From an uncultured Ulvibacter sp. (GTDB lineage: Bacteria; Bacteroidota; Bacteroidia; Flavobacteriales; Flavobacteriaceae): a stretch of 64,000 nucleotides of DNA. The stretch is from NCBI GenBank assembly GCA_943789105.1, contig CALSSW010000002.1, positions 164,950 through 228,949 on the forward strand. Reading direction: 5' to 3'. The notes below the pieces were generated by a model. It saw nothing but the letters and a program-made list of their open reading frames with translations. It made no database searches and had not been told where the DNA came from. A program made the translations under genes and the position numbers. This document shows positions 40,695 through 50,669 of this stretch, piece by piece (position 1 is the stretch's first letter; each line of letters opens with the position of its first letter).

Positions 40695-43600
40695 ATGAAA
40701 GCAATTAAAACAACTTTACTGCTTATTGCAGTTTCTTTTTTTAGCCTCCACAATCAACCCCTAGTAGCCCAAGAGTATGACCAGGCACTTTATGACGCTT
40801 TAGAGTATCGTCTTGTTGGCCCTTTTAGAGGCGGGAGAAGCGCTGCTGTAACAGGCGTGCCAGGCAAACCAAATTTATACTATTTTGGCGCCGCAGGTGG
40901 CGGTGTTTGGGAAACCAAAAACGGGGGAAGAAGTTGGAAAAATATTAGCGACGGCTTTTTTGGAGGCTCTATTGGAGCCATAGAAGTTGCCCAAAGTGAT
41001 GCCAATGTAATTTATGTAGGTGGCGGCGAGAAGACCGTGCGTGGTAATGTGTCTTCGGGCTACGGTATTTGGAAGTCAGAGAATGCAGGAAAAACCTGGG
41101 CACAAGCGGGTCTTAAAGATTCACGTCATGTGCCAAGAATAGTAGTACACCCCACAGATTATAATACGGTGTATGCAGCCGTTATGGGAAATATCTACAA
41201 GCCAACTCAAGAGCGTGGTGTTTATAAAAGCACAGACGGAGGCAGCACTTGGCGTAATACTTTATTTGCCAATGAAAATGCAGGAGCGGTAGATTTAATT
41301 ATGGATCCAAACAATCCAAGAATTTTATACGCCTCTACCTGGAATGTAAAAAGAACTCCTTACAGCCTTAGTAGTGGTGGTGATGGTTCTGCTCTTTGGA
41401 AAAGTGAAGACAGCGGTGAGACTTGGAAAGAAATCTCAACCCACCAGGGCTTTGCAGAGGGTACCCTAGGAATTATTGGCGTAACGGTGTCTCCAGCAAA
41501 TAGCCAGCGCGTTTGGGCTATTGTAGAAAACGAAAAACAAGGCGGCGTTTATAGAAGTGATGACGGAGGAGATTCTTGGACTAAAATTAATGACGAGCGT
41601 AAATTACGCCAACGTGCATGGTATTATACCCGTATTTATGCAGATCCTAAAGACCAGGATATTATGTATGTTTTAAACGTTAGATACCATAAAAGCACTG
41701 ACGGCGGAAAAACCTACAGCACCTATAACGCACCTCATGGAGATCACCACGATTTGTGGATAGCCCCAGAGGATCCTAACAGAATGATCATTGGAGATGA
41801 TGGTGGCGCACAAATAACCTATGATGGCGCCCAGACCTGGAGCACGTATTACAACCAACCCACCTCACAATTTTATAGGGTAACCACAGACAATGCATTT
41901 CCTTACAGGATATATGCCGCCCAACAAGACAATAGCACCATACGTATTGCACACCGCACAGAAGGCCGTAGTATTGGAGAAGACAACTGGGAAGCCACCG
42001 CAGGTGGAGAAAGCGCACATATTGCGGTAGACCCACTGAACAATGATATTGTTTATGGCGGAAGTTATGATGGTTTTTTAACGCGGTATAACCATCAAAA
42101 AAACACGGTACGCAGCATTAGTGTTTGGCCAGATAACCCAATGGGGCACGGTGTTGAGGACATGAAGTATAGATTTCAATGGAATTTTCCTATTTTCTTT
42201 TCTCCTCATAACCCAAAGAAATTATACACCGCGTCCAACCACCTGCACGCAACAACCAATCAGGGAGAAAGCTGGGATTTGTTAAGCCCAGATTTAACAA
42301 GAAACGACCCAGAGAAACAGAAATCTTCTGGGGGGCCTATTACCCAAGACAACACCTCTGTAGAGTATTACTGCACCATTTTTGCAGCAGCAGAGAGCCC
42401 CTTAACACAAGGACTGCTCTGGACTGGAAGTGATGATGGGCTTATCCATGTCTCTAAAAATGGCGGTAAAGACTGGAGCAATGTAACTCCTAAAGGCATG
42501 CCAGAGTGGATGATGATAAACAGCATTGAACCTTCTGTCTTTGACCCAGCAACGTGCTATGTGGCAGCAACCAAATACAAGACGGGAGATTTTAACCCCT
42601 ATTTATATAAAACCACAGATTATGGGGCCTCTTGGGAAAAAATCACAAAAGGGATTAACAAAGAGCACTTTACAAGAGTGGTAAGAGAAGACCCAAATCA
42701 AAAAGGACTCTTGTATGCCGGTACAGAAACGGGCATGTATGTTTCTTTTAATGATGGAGATTCTTGGCAAGAATTTCAACTCAACTTACCCATTGTTCCT
42801 ATCACGGACATAACTATCAAAGACGGAAATTTAATAGTGGCTACCCAAGGGAGAAGCCTCTGGATTGTAGATGATTTAAGCGTGCTGCACCAACTGGCCA
42901 ATGCAAAAAATAAGGGCACGTATTTATTTACCCCAAAAGACACCTATAGAATGGGTGGAGGCTCAAGGGCAGGGTCTTTGACAGAGGGAGCCAACCACCC
43001 AAGCGGGGTGATGACCTATTTTAACCTTGCAAATACTGAAGATAAGAAAGTAACATTGAGTTATTTATCTATGGCAAATGATACTATTAAAAAGTTTAGC
43101 ACTAGTCCAGATAAAATTAAAAATATTGACGCCCTTAGCGTCTCTGGGGGCGCTAATTACCACACTTGGAATATGCGCGGAAAAGGAGCAAAACGACTTC
43201 CCGGCATGATTTTATGGTGGGCAAGCACCAGTGCGCCACAAGCAGTGCCAGGCACCTACAAAGTAGTTCTTGAGGTGACTGGGCAAGATCCGCAAATAAA
43301 AACGTTTACAGTGTTGGCCGATAAAAATGCAGAGACAGATATAGCAGGTATGCAAAAGCAATTTGATTTTATCACAGATGTAAATACTACCGTAGACAGC
43401 GCCCACAGGTCTATAGAGAAAATACGCGCTATTAATGCCCAACTAAAGGCCTTTAAAAAACAACACAAAAGCAATAAGGCCGTACAAGCGCTTGTTGAAA
43501 AAGCAGACAGTTTAAGCCAGCAGTTTAGTGACATAGAAAAAGCCTTGTACCAAACCCAAAATAAAAGTGGGCAAGATCCTTTAAACTTTCCTATTAGGCT

Positions 43601-43805
43601 AACCAACAAACTAGCGCATTTAAACAGCTTGGTAGGAATGGATGATTTTCCGCCCACCACCCAGGATATTGCCGTTAAAGATGCATTAACTGCTGCCATA
43701 CTTACAGAGCTAGGTAAGCTAGATGCGCTTATTGCTGGAGAAATAAAAACTTTTAATGCTGCCTTTAACAAAAACCAACTTAATTATTTATTCATAGAAG
43801 AATAA
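40695..43805 (+). CDS. VPS10/BNR-repeat beta-propeller glycosyl hydrolase-like secreted protein
   Basis: Signal peptide; repeated SxDGGxTW Asp-box motifs; 1036 aa. Confidence 0.9.
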   Translation: MKAIKTTLLLIAVSFFSLHNQPLVAQEYDQALYDALEYRLVGPFRGGRSAAVTGVPGKPNLYYFGAAGGGVWETKNGGRSWKNISDGFFGGSIGAIEVAQSDANVIYVGGGEKTVRGNVSSGYGIWKSENAGKTWAQAGLKDSRHVPRIVVHPTDYNTVYAAVMGNIYKPTQERGVYKSTDGGSTWRNTLFANENAGAVDLIMDPNNPRILYASTWNVKRTPYSLSSGGDGSALWKSEDSGETWKEISTHQGFAEGTLGIIGVTVSPANSQRVWAIVENEKQGGVYRSDDGGDSWTKINDERKLRQRAWYYTRIYADPKDQDIMYVLNVRYHKSTDGGKTYSTYNAPHGDHHDLWIAPEDPNRMIIGDDGGAQITYDGAQTWSTYYNQPTSQFYRVTTDNAFPYRIYAAQQDNSTIRIAHRTEGRSIGEDNWEATAGGESAHIAVDPLNNDIVYGGSYDGFLTRYNHQKNTVRSISVWPDNPMGHGVEDMKYRFQWNFPIFFSPHNPKKLYTASNHLHATTNQGESWDLLSPDLTRNDPEKQKSSGGPITQDNTSVEYYCTIFAAAESPLTQGLLWTGSDDGLIHVSKNGGKDWSNVTPKGMPEWMMINSIEPSVFDPATCYVAATKYKTGDFNPYLYKTTDYGASWEKITKGINKEHFTRVVREDPNQKGLLYAGTETGMYVSFNDGDSWQEFQLNLPIVPITDITIKDGNLIVATQGRSLWIVDDLSVLHQLANAKNKGTYLFTPKDTYRMGGGSRAGSLTEGANHPSGVMTYFNLANTEDKKVTLSYLSMANDTIKKFSTSPDKIKNIDALSVSGGANYHTWNMRGKGAKRLPGMILWWASTSAPQAVPGTYKVVLEVTGQDPQIKTFTVLADKNAETDIAGMQKQFDFITDVNTTVDSAHRSIEKIRAINAQLKAFKKQHKSNKAVQALVEKADSLSQQFSDIEKALYQTQNKSGQDPLNFPIRLTNKLAHLNSLVGMDDFPPTTQDIAVKDALTAAILTELGKLDALIAGEIKTFNAAFNKNQLNYLFIEE

Positions 43806-43831
43806 TCAACCGCTTCCCTTAGCTTTGTATC

Positions 43832-44365
43832 ATGGAATACGATTACATTAAATCTCTACACTTAATTTTTGTGATCACCTGGTTTGCTGGGTTGTTTTAT
43901 ATTGTACGTTTATTTGTGTACCAAATAGAGGCCTATCACAAAGTGTCTCCCGCAAAAGAAATTATAGGAGACCAACTTAAAATTATGGCAAAGCGGTTGT
44001 GGTACATAATTACTTGGCCTTCGTTGTTTTTGGCAGTTGGGTTTGCAATTTGGCTTCTGGTGCTGCGTCCTTTTTATATACAGGAGCCTTGGATGCAGGT
44101 AAAGCTTGGCTTTGTGGTGGCGCTTATATGCTACCATATAAAGTGCCATCTTATTTTCAAAGACTTGCAGCATGACAGGATAAAACACTCTGGAAACTTT
44201 ATGCGTATTTTTAACGAAGGAGCTACTTTTATACTCTTTGCAGTGGTGTTTTTGGTGATTTTAAAGAATGCCGTGAGTTGGATTTACGGCACCATTGGCA
44301 TTATTGTTTTTGCTCTACTGCTACTGCTTGGTCTTAAATTATACAAACGCATACGAGAGCGCTAA
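43832..44365 (+). CDS. hemJ: HemJ/CopD-like protoporphyrinogen oxidase
   Basis: KSLHLIFVITWFAGLFYIVRLFVY, W(M)QVKLGFVVALICYHIKCH, NEGATFILFAVVFLV: HemJ-type 4-5 TM; lies near heme genes. Confidence 0.85.
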   Translation: MEYDYIKSLHLIFVITWFAGLFYIVRLFVYQIEAYHKVSPAKEIIGDQLKIMAKRLWYIITWPSLFLAVGFAIWLLVLRPFYIQEPWMQVKLGFVVALICYHIKCHLIFKDLQHDRIKHSGNFMRIFNEGATFILFAVVFLVILKNAVSWIYGTIGIIVFALLLLLGLKLYKRIRER

Positions 44366-44429
44366 TCCATTTGTTTACAAAAATTTTAGGCCTGTAATTA
44401 TACGTGTTTATATAAAAGCGGTCTAATTA

Positions 44430-45935
44430 TTGTTATCTTTCGATTACCATAACATTTTACAACTAGCACCCTTGAAGTTTTACACACAATCACTGCGAAA
44501 TAGAATCTTTTTATCCATGTTAATACTTGTGGTGTTGGCCTCTATTTTGATTGCTGCCGTAACGGTGTATCAGTACCGAGAAGAGGCAGAAGATTATCAC
44601 CACGATAGGCTGGAGCGAAAGCAGCAGAATATTAAAAAGCACATTAAATACGTGCTTAATGATGCCTCTTATCCAATACAAACAAAGTATATTCCTCTTA
44701 TTTTTAAAGATGAGATTTATGAAATTAATCGAATCCACAACCTGGAGCTAAGCTTCTATGACTTACAGGGAGGCTTGCTTAAAAAGTCAAAAAACTCTAT
44801 TGGCAAAGACACTGTAAGTAAAAACCTGAAAACATATGTGTTAGAGGCCTTACTCAACTCTTCTGAAAAAACTTTTATTGAAGAATTTAAAGCAGCAAAT
44901 CAAAATTATCAATCTTCTTACAGCTTTATTACAGACAGTAACCAAGAGCCATTGGCTATTTTAAATTTATCTTACATAGAAGAAGATGGGTTTATAAAAG
45001 ATGAATTAAAACAGAGCCTCTCTAGATTGGCAGTTGCTTATTTACTTATGTTGGGCATTGCCATAATACTGGCTTATTTCTTATCAAAGTATATTACAAA
45101 GTCACTCAATACAATTTCTCAAAAAATTATTGATACCAGGCTTGACAAGCGCAATAAACGCATTGATGTTTCACAAAACACAACTGCAGAAATCACAAAC
45201 CTAGTAAAGGCCTACAATGGCATGATTGACGAGCTAGAGGTTAGTGCCGCTCAATTGGCTGCAAGTGAGCGAGAAGCGGCGTGGCGAGAGATGGCAAAAC
45301 AAGTTGCTCACGAAATTAAAAACCCCTTGACCCCCATGAGGCTCACCGTACAGAGTTTTCAGAGAAAATTTGATGCTAATCTGCCAGATATTAATGAAAA
45401 AATAAAGGAGTACAGCAACACCCTTATAGAACAAATTGATACCATGAGCTCTATTGCTTCTGCATTTTCAAACTACGCTCAGATGCCAGCCCAAAAAGAC
45501 GAGACCTTAAATGTGGTGAAAATAACCAAACTGGCGCTCGATATTTTTAATGAGGAGTATATTCATTTTACCCCCGGGCAGGATCAAATAATGGCCAGAT
45601 TTGATCGTTCCCAGCTCATACGGGTAATTAACAATCTAGTTAAAAACAGCACCCAAGCCTTGGAGCAGTCTTTACAAGAAAACCCAAGAATTGATGTACG
45701 CGTTTTTATGGAAGATCGCTTTGCTGTTATCACCGTTGAGGATAATGGTGTTGGTATTTCCAAAGACAATAAAGACAAGGTTTTTGAGCCTAAGTTTACC
45801 ACAAAAAACAGCGGTATGGGGCTAGGTCTAGCAATGGTTAAGAGTATTGTAGAGGCTTATGGCGGTAGTATTTCACTGCTATCTTCTCAGGACCAAAACA
45901 CGATTTTTAAAGTATCAATTCCTGCCTTACCCTAA
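44430..45935 (+). CDS. Membrane sensor histidine kinase (NtrY-like)
   Basis: HAMP region; H box QVAHEIKNPLTPMRL; N box INNLVKNSTQAL; GMGLGLAMVK. Confidence 0.93.
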   Translation: MLSFDYHNILQLAPLKFYTQSLRNRIFLSMLILVVLASILIAAVTVYQYREEAEDYHHDRLERKQQNIKKHIKYVLNDASYPIQTKYIPLIFKDEIYEINRIHNLELSFYDLQGGLLKKSKNSIGKDTVSKNLKTYVLEALLNSSEKTFIEEFKAANQNYQSSYSFITDSNQEPLAILNLSYIEEDGFIKDELKQSLSRLAVAYLLMLGIAIILAYFLSKYITKSLNTISQKIIDTRLDKRNKRIDVSQNTTAEITNLVKAYNGMIDELEVSAAQLAASEREAAWREMAKQVAHEIKNPLTPMRLTVQSFQRKFDANLPDINEKIKEYSNTLIEQIDTMSSIASAFSNYAQMPAQKDETLNVVKITKLALDIFNEEYIHFTPGQDQIMARFDRSQLIRVINNLVKNSTQALEQSLQENPRIDVRVFMEDRFAVITVEDNGVGISKDNKDKVFEPKFTTKNSGMGLGLAMVKSIVEAYGGSISLLSSQDQNTIFKVSIPALP

Positions 45936-45978
45936 TCAATTTTAGTATTTTTACGACGCTATTTTATACCAACACATT

Positions 45979-46761
45979 ATGAGTTACACCAACATTTTAT
46001 CCCAAAGCCAAAGTGGTATTACTACCATCACCATCAATAGACCTTCAAAGTTAAATGCTTTAAATAGTCAAACCATAGAAGAGCTTCACACCGCTTTTGA
46101 GAGGGCAGATGCAGATCCTCAAACCAAAGTAATTATCATTACCGGAAGTGGAGACAAAGCTTTTGTTGCTGGTGCAGATATTAGTGAGTTTGCAGATTTT
46201 TCTGTTGCACAGGGAGAAAATTTGGCCGCTCAAGGACAAGCGTTGTTGTTTGACTTTATTGCAAACCTGCAAACACCAGTAATTGCCGCAGTAAATGGAT
46301 TTGCCTTAGGAGGCGGTTTGGAGCTAGCAATGGCTGCACACTTTAGAGTAGCTAGTGACTCGGCAAAGATGGGCCTTCCTGAGGTTTCTTTGGGAGTTAT
46401 TCCTGGCTATGGTGGTACACAGCGATTGCCTCAATTAATTGGCAAAGGACGCGCCATGGAGCTTATCATGACTGCAGGGATGATAGATGCAACAAAAGCT
46501 TATGAATACGGCCTGGTAAATTATGTTACTACTCAAGACGAGCTGCTTGTTTTTGCTCAAAAAATAGCAAGTAAAATAGCTCGTAATTCTTCTGTGGCAA
46601 TTGCAGCTGCAATTAACGCAGTAAATGCAGGTTTTAAGGACGGAGAAAATGGCTTTGATGCTGAAATAACAGAGTTTGGAAAATGTTTTGGCACCGCAGA
46701 TTTTAAAGAGGGGACACAGGCTTTTTTAGGGAAAAGAAAACCTATTTTTCCTGGAGAGTAA
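45979..46761 (+). CDS. Enoyl-CoA hydratase
   Basis: GDKAFVAGADISEF, FALGGGLELAMAAHFRVAS, PEVSLGVIPGYGGTQRLP. Confidence 0.94.
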   Translation: MSYTNILSQSQSGITTITINRPSKLNALNSQTIEELHTAFERADADPQTKVIIITGSGDKAFVAGADISEFADFSVAQGENLAAQGQALLFDFIANLQTPVIAAVNGFALGGGLELAMAAHFRVASDSAKMGLPEVSLGVIPGYGGTQRLPQLIGKGRAMELIMTAGMIDATKAYEYGLVNYVTTQDELLVFAQKIASKIARNSSVAIAAAINAVNAGFKDGENGFDAEITEFGKCFGTADFKEGTQAFLGKRKPIFPGE

Positions 46762-46771
46762 AGCATCACAA

Positions 46772-47440
46772 TTACTTTTCACCACTCCACTCTTGGTAGA
46801 ACTGTTCTAGAAATTTTTCCATAAACTCATGGCGCTCTTGGGCAATTTTTTTGCCTGATGGGGTATTCATTTTATCTTTTAATAGCAGCAGTTTTTCATA
46901 AAAATGATTTATGGTGGGAGCATCAGAGGCCTTATATTGAGCAGCGCTCATGTTTAAATTTGGCTTTATTGACGGATTATAGATGGCTCTATTTTTAAAC
47001 CCTCCATAGTTAAAGGTGCGTGCAATACCGATGGCTCCTATTGCATCTAGCCTGTCTGCATCTTGTATTACCTTTAGCTCTTTGGAGTGAAATGTTTTAA
47101 TGGTATTTCCTCCTTTAAAAGAAACGTTTTCAATTATTTTTATAACATGTGTGATCGTCTCTTGAGATAGCCCTTGAGTTTGTAAAAACGCGTTTGCTTT
47201 TATAGGTCCTATAGATTCATCTCCATCATGAAATTTACTGTCTGCAATATCATGAAGCAACGCCCCTAGCACTACGATGGTCTTATTTACGTTTTCATTT
47301 TTAGAAATCAACAGCGCATTTTTGTAGACCCGCTGTACATGAAACCAGTCATGGCCAGCCTCAGCGCCATTTAATTCTTGCCTTACAAAGGCAGTTGTGT
47401 TGGTAATTAGAATATCAAAGGCTGAGGGTTTTTTTGGCAT
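46772..47440 (-). CDS. HD-domain phosphohydrolase
   Basis: GHDWFHVQRVYKNA, LGALLHDIADSKF, DADRLDAIGAIGIAR. Confidence 0.92.
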   Translation of the reverse strand: MPKKPSAFDILITNTTAFVRQELNGAEAGHDWFHVQRVYKNALLISKNENVNKTIVVLGALLHDIADSKFHDGDESIGPIKANAFLQTQGLSQETITHVIKIIENVSFKGGNTIKTFHSKELKVIQDADRLDAIGAIGIARTFNYGGFKNRAIYNPSIKPNLNMSAAQYKASDAPTINHFYEKLLLLKDKMNTPSGKKIAQERHEFMEKFLEQFYQEWSGEK

Positions 47441-47566
47441 AGTATGTGATTGATAGCGCTTAATAAGACTTTTAACAGAAAATTGACGCCAAAAATTGAA
47501 ACAAATAGGTCTGTTTGTCGTCTAAATATAAATATCGGTAATTTTACTTACAACCAAACAAAAGCT

Positions 47567-49267
47567 ATGAAAAGTGTTTTTAATCCAGGTACAAATTTTT
47601 TTATTCTACTATGTATGTTTTTAAGCACATCTGTGCTTGTGGCTCAGCAAAAAACACTTGTTTCTGGTGTTGTTAAAAATGCAGATGGCCCTATTCAAGG
47701 CGCTACAGTAGCTGTTAAAAATACATTTAACGAGGTGGCAACCAACCAAAAGGGAGAATTTTCTATCAAGGTTACCCAAGATGATACGGTATTTGAAGTA
47801 AGCTCGTTTGCCATGGAATATAAAGAGCTTACCATACAACGAGATACTCCAATGACAATTGAACTGGAATATGATGGCCAACTTCTAGATGAAGTTGTAA
47901 TTAAAGGGCAAAAAAAATCAAAAGATGAATATGTAGAAACAGCTTCTGGCAGAAAAAACAAAAAATCTTTAGGCTATAGTTCTGGTCAGGAAATCACAGA
48001 AGAGGATATTAGAGATACAGACGTTACCGTTTTTGATATTTTGAGAAAAATGCCAGGGGTAGAAATATTTGGTATGCCTGGATTTAATCAATCCATCCTT
48101 TTTACTAGAAATAGAACCATCACATCACAGGCTCCAAGAGTTGTTTTGGACGGCGCATTGTTAGACCAAAGCATACTCAACAATATAAGCCCAAGTGAAA
48201 TTTCATCTATAAAATTATTAAAAGGATTAACCGCCACGCTTCGTTATGGGCAATTAGGTTCTGGAGGGATTATTTTTATTGTCACAAAACTGGGTAAAGG
48301 AAATAGGGTGTCAACAAAAGAGAAAATAAAATCACTGCAAGTTAAAGGCAACGAGTATGTTGAAACAGTGCCTTATTTGGTTACTGTAAATAATAAATCT
48401 AATACCCTAGTTGCCCTAGAAAAAGCTACTACATTTGCCCAGGCCAAAGCTGTTTTTGAAAAACAAGAAAAGACAATAAGCACCATTCCTTTTTATATTG
48501 AGTCTTCTGAATATTTCTTGAAATGGGATAAAGAATACTCCTTTAAAATACTCTCTACCATTGCCTCATTGGCTCCTAACAATGTCAAGGCTTTAAAAGC
48601 ATATGCCTTTATCCTTGAGCAGCGACGAGAGTATAAAAAAGTAGTAAACATCTATACTAGAATACTAAATTTAAGACCAGATAGCGCTCAAAGTTATAGA
48701 GACCTTGCCTTGGCCTATGAGGCCGCAGGAGAATATGAGCTTGCTTTTACCTTATTATACCAGATTGTATACAACACCATACCCAATGTAGACTGTACGC
48801 CAATACAAGAATTGTCCTACAACGAACTTAGACAATTACTTGCCTTTTATAAAAATAAAGTGCCCTTTGAAAAATTGCCTAATGAGCTACTGAGTCTTAA
48901 CTATAAAAAGGACATTAGAATTGTCTTTGAATGGACACAACCCGACGTAGATTTTGATGTTCAGTTTGTAAGTCCTGAACGCAAGTTTTTTAACTGGACA
49001 CACACTAGGTTTGAATCAAAAAACGTACTTCAAGAAGAGGTTTCTCTTGGGTATGCTGTAAAAGAACACATTATTGACGATGCACAAACAGGGCCTTGGA
49101 TTGTTAATATGCAATTTTTATCTACTGAAAGGCCTAAAAACCCTACCTATTTAAAATACACAGTATTTCAAGATTATGGATTGCCTACCCAGACAAAAAA
49201 CACGAAGATTATTGCCATGAAAGACCTTCAAAACAAAGTAACGATAGACCGCTTTGTGAACAAGTAA
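47567..49267 (+). CDS. Carboxypeptidase-regulatory-like + TonB plug domain protein with TPR-like region, no beta-barrel
   Basis: SGVVKNADGPIQGATVAVKNTFNEVATNQKGEFSI; plug FDILRKMPGVEI...SGGIIFIVTK; TPR-like LRPDSAQSYRDLALAYEAAGEYELAFTLLY; total ~566 aa; start chosen at ATG 47567. Confidence 0.8.
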   Translation: MKSVFNPGTNFFILLCMFLSTSVLVAQQKTLVSGVVKNADGPIQGATVAVKNTFNEVATNQKGEFSIKVTQDDTVFEVSSFAMEYKELTIQRDTPMTIELEYDGQLLDEVVIKGQKKSKDEYVETASGRKNKKSLGYSSGQEITEEDIRDTDVTVFDILRKMPGVEIFGMPGFNQSILFTRNRTITSQAPRVVLDGALLDQSILNNISPSEISSIKLLKGLTATLRYGQLGSGGIIFIVTKLGKGNRVSTKEKIKSLQVKGNEYVETVPYLVTVNNKSNTLVALEKATTFAQAKAVFEKQEKTISTIPFYIESSEYFLKWDKEYSFKILSTIASLAPNNVKALKAYAFILEQRREYKKVVNIYTRILNLRPDSAQSYRDLALAYEAAGEYELAFTLLYQIVYNTIPNVDCTPIQELSYNELRQLLAFYKNKVPFEKLPNELLSLNYKKDIRIVFEWTQPDVDFDVQFVSPERKFFNWTHTRFESKNVLQEEVSLGYAVKEHIIDDAQTGPWIVNMQFLSTERPKNPTYLKYTVFQDYGLPTQTKNTKIIAMKDLQNKVTIDRFVNK

Positions 49268-50005
49268 TTACTTGGTGACAATATTTTTTGTAATGATTTG
49301 CTCTGTATCAATTACAAGTTCTTGGGGTGTATGATCTGAAATTTTAATTGCAGGATGCACATGGTGTTTTAAATGCACGCCCAAGCCCATTGGGAAGAAT
49401 CCATGTTTTTGTAACTTCCAAGAATTATTTACTGTAATAGGCACTACATATCCCCCTGGCATTTGCTCAAAGAGGGTTTTTAATCCCCGAACTTTAAAGG
49501 CCTTTGGGGTTCCATCTTTACTTCTAGTTCCTTCAGGAAAGATGACAACACTTCTATTGTTTTTTGCGGCGTATTGGCCTAAATCGATGATTTGCTGTGT
49601 GGCCTGTAATGGTTTTTTTCTATCGATAAGTATCGAGGCTCCATGGGTTAGGTTGTAGGATATGGAAGGAATGCCTCTCCCGAGTTCTTTTTTAGCAATA
49701 AAAGCAGGGTGCAATTTTCTTAGATGCCAAATAATAGAAGGGATATCCCAGGTAGTTTGGTGGTTAGAGACTATGATTAAAGGAACATTTTCTGGAATTT
49801 TCTCTTCAATAGTAAAGCTAAAACGAGTCCCAAGAATATGTAGGACTTTTAGTATGGTCCAGTTTAAAGCATCTACAACTTTTTTGTGTCCTTTGTAGCC
49901 AAAAAAGATAAACCCCACCCATTGCCCTAAATGAAACACTACTAAAGTGCTTGCAAAACACAGATAAAATAAAACACTAATAGGATAGCTTATAATTTTT
50001 AACAA
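49268..50005 (-). CDS. plsC: 1-acyl-sn-glycerol-3-phosphate acyltransferase
   Basis: SNHQTTWDIP, FPEGTRSKDG. Confidence 0.94.
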   Translation of the reverse strand: MLKIISYPISVLFYLCFASTLVVFHLGQWVGFIFFGYKGHKKVVDALNWTILKVLHILGTRFSFTIEEKIPENVPLIIVSNHQTTWDIPSIIWHLRKLHPAFIAKKELGRGIPSISYNLTHGASILIDRKKPLQATQQIIDLGQYAAKNNRSVVIFPEGTRSKDGTPKAFKVRGLKTLFEQMPGGYVVPITVNNSWKLQKHGFFPMGLGVHLKHHVHPAIKISDHTPQELVIDTEQIITKNIVTK

Positions 50006-50046
50006 GGGTGTTTGTGTTTAAAATTTTGTTGAAGGTATAAAAATAA

Positions 50047-50092
50047 AAAATTCCGCTTACCCTAGACAGAGAACGGAATTTTAATAGAATGT
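50047..50092 (-). terminator. Intrinsic terminator after brxA/B-like gene
   Basis: AAAATTCCG ... CGGAATTTT with T-run on minus strand. Confidence 0.6.
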
Positions 50093-50102
50093 TTTTTAAA
50101 GC

Positions 50103-50513
50103 TTAACAGTGCTCGTCAAAAGCTCCTTTTAGATTTTCTGCAATCATATCTGCTTGGCGCCCTTCGATGTGATGACGCTCTAGCATATGTACAAGCTCCC
50201 CATTTTTAAATAAAGCCATAGATGGTGAGCTTGGAGGAAATGGCACCATTTGTGCACGAGCTGCATCTACTGCATCACGATCAACTCCTGCAAATACCGT
50301 TACTAGGTGGTCTGGTTTACTGTCATTTTGTAAAGACATACGAGCTCCTGGGCGAGCATTTGCAGCAGCACAACCACAAACAGAGTTTACGACCACCAGG
50401 GTCGTTCCTTCTTTGCTTAATGCTTCTGTAACGCTTTGTTGTGTATGTAATTCTGTAAACCCAATGCTGGTAAGTTCTTCACGCATGGGTTTAACTAATT
50501 CTGGTGGGTACAT
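50103..50513 (-). CDS. BrxA/BrxB family bacilliredoxin
   Basis: VNSVCGCAAANARPG (CGC active site), 136 aa. Confidence 0.94.
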   Translation of the reverse strand: MYPPELVKPMREELTSIGFTELHTQQSVTEALSKEGTTLVVVNSVCGCAAANARPGARMSLQNDSKPDHLVTVFAGVDRDAVDAARAQMVPFPPSSPSMALFKNGELVHMLERHHIEGRQADMIAENLKGAFDEHC

Positions 50514-50669
50514 ATTTTACTGTTTTAAATTGTTTATCAAGCTACAAAGATACTTAATAACTTCGTTAAAAATTCGCTAAAATTTAAAGGTCTCATAGAA
50601 TTTCAAATCTAGATAATGTAACAATTTAGCGTATAGCTTTACGTATATTTGTATCCTAATTTAGTATAT

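Noticed and set aside
43256-43771. 171-aa minus strand ORF in the VPS10/BNR gene
   Set aside because: Antisense shadow; no start context or domain pattern
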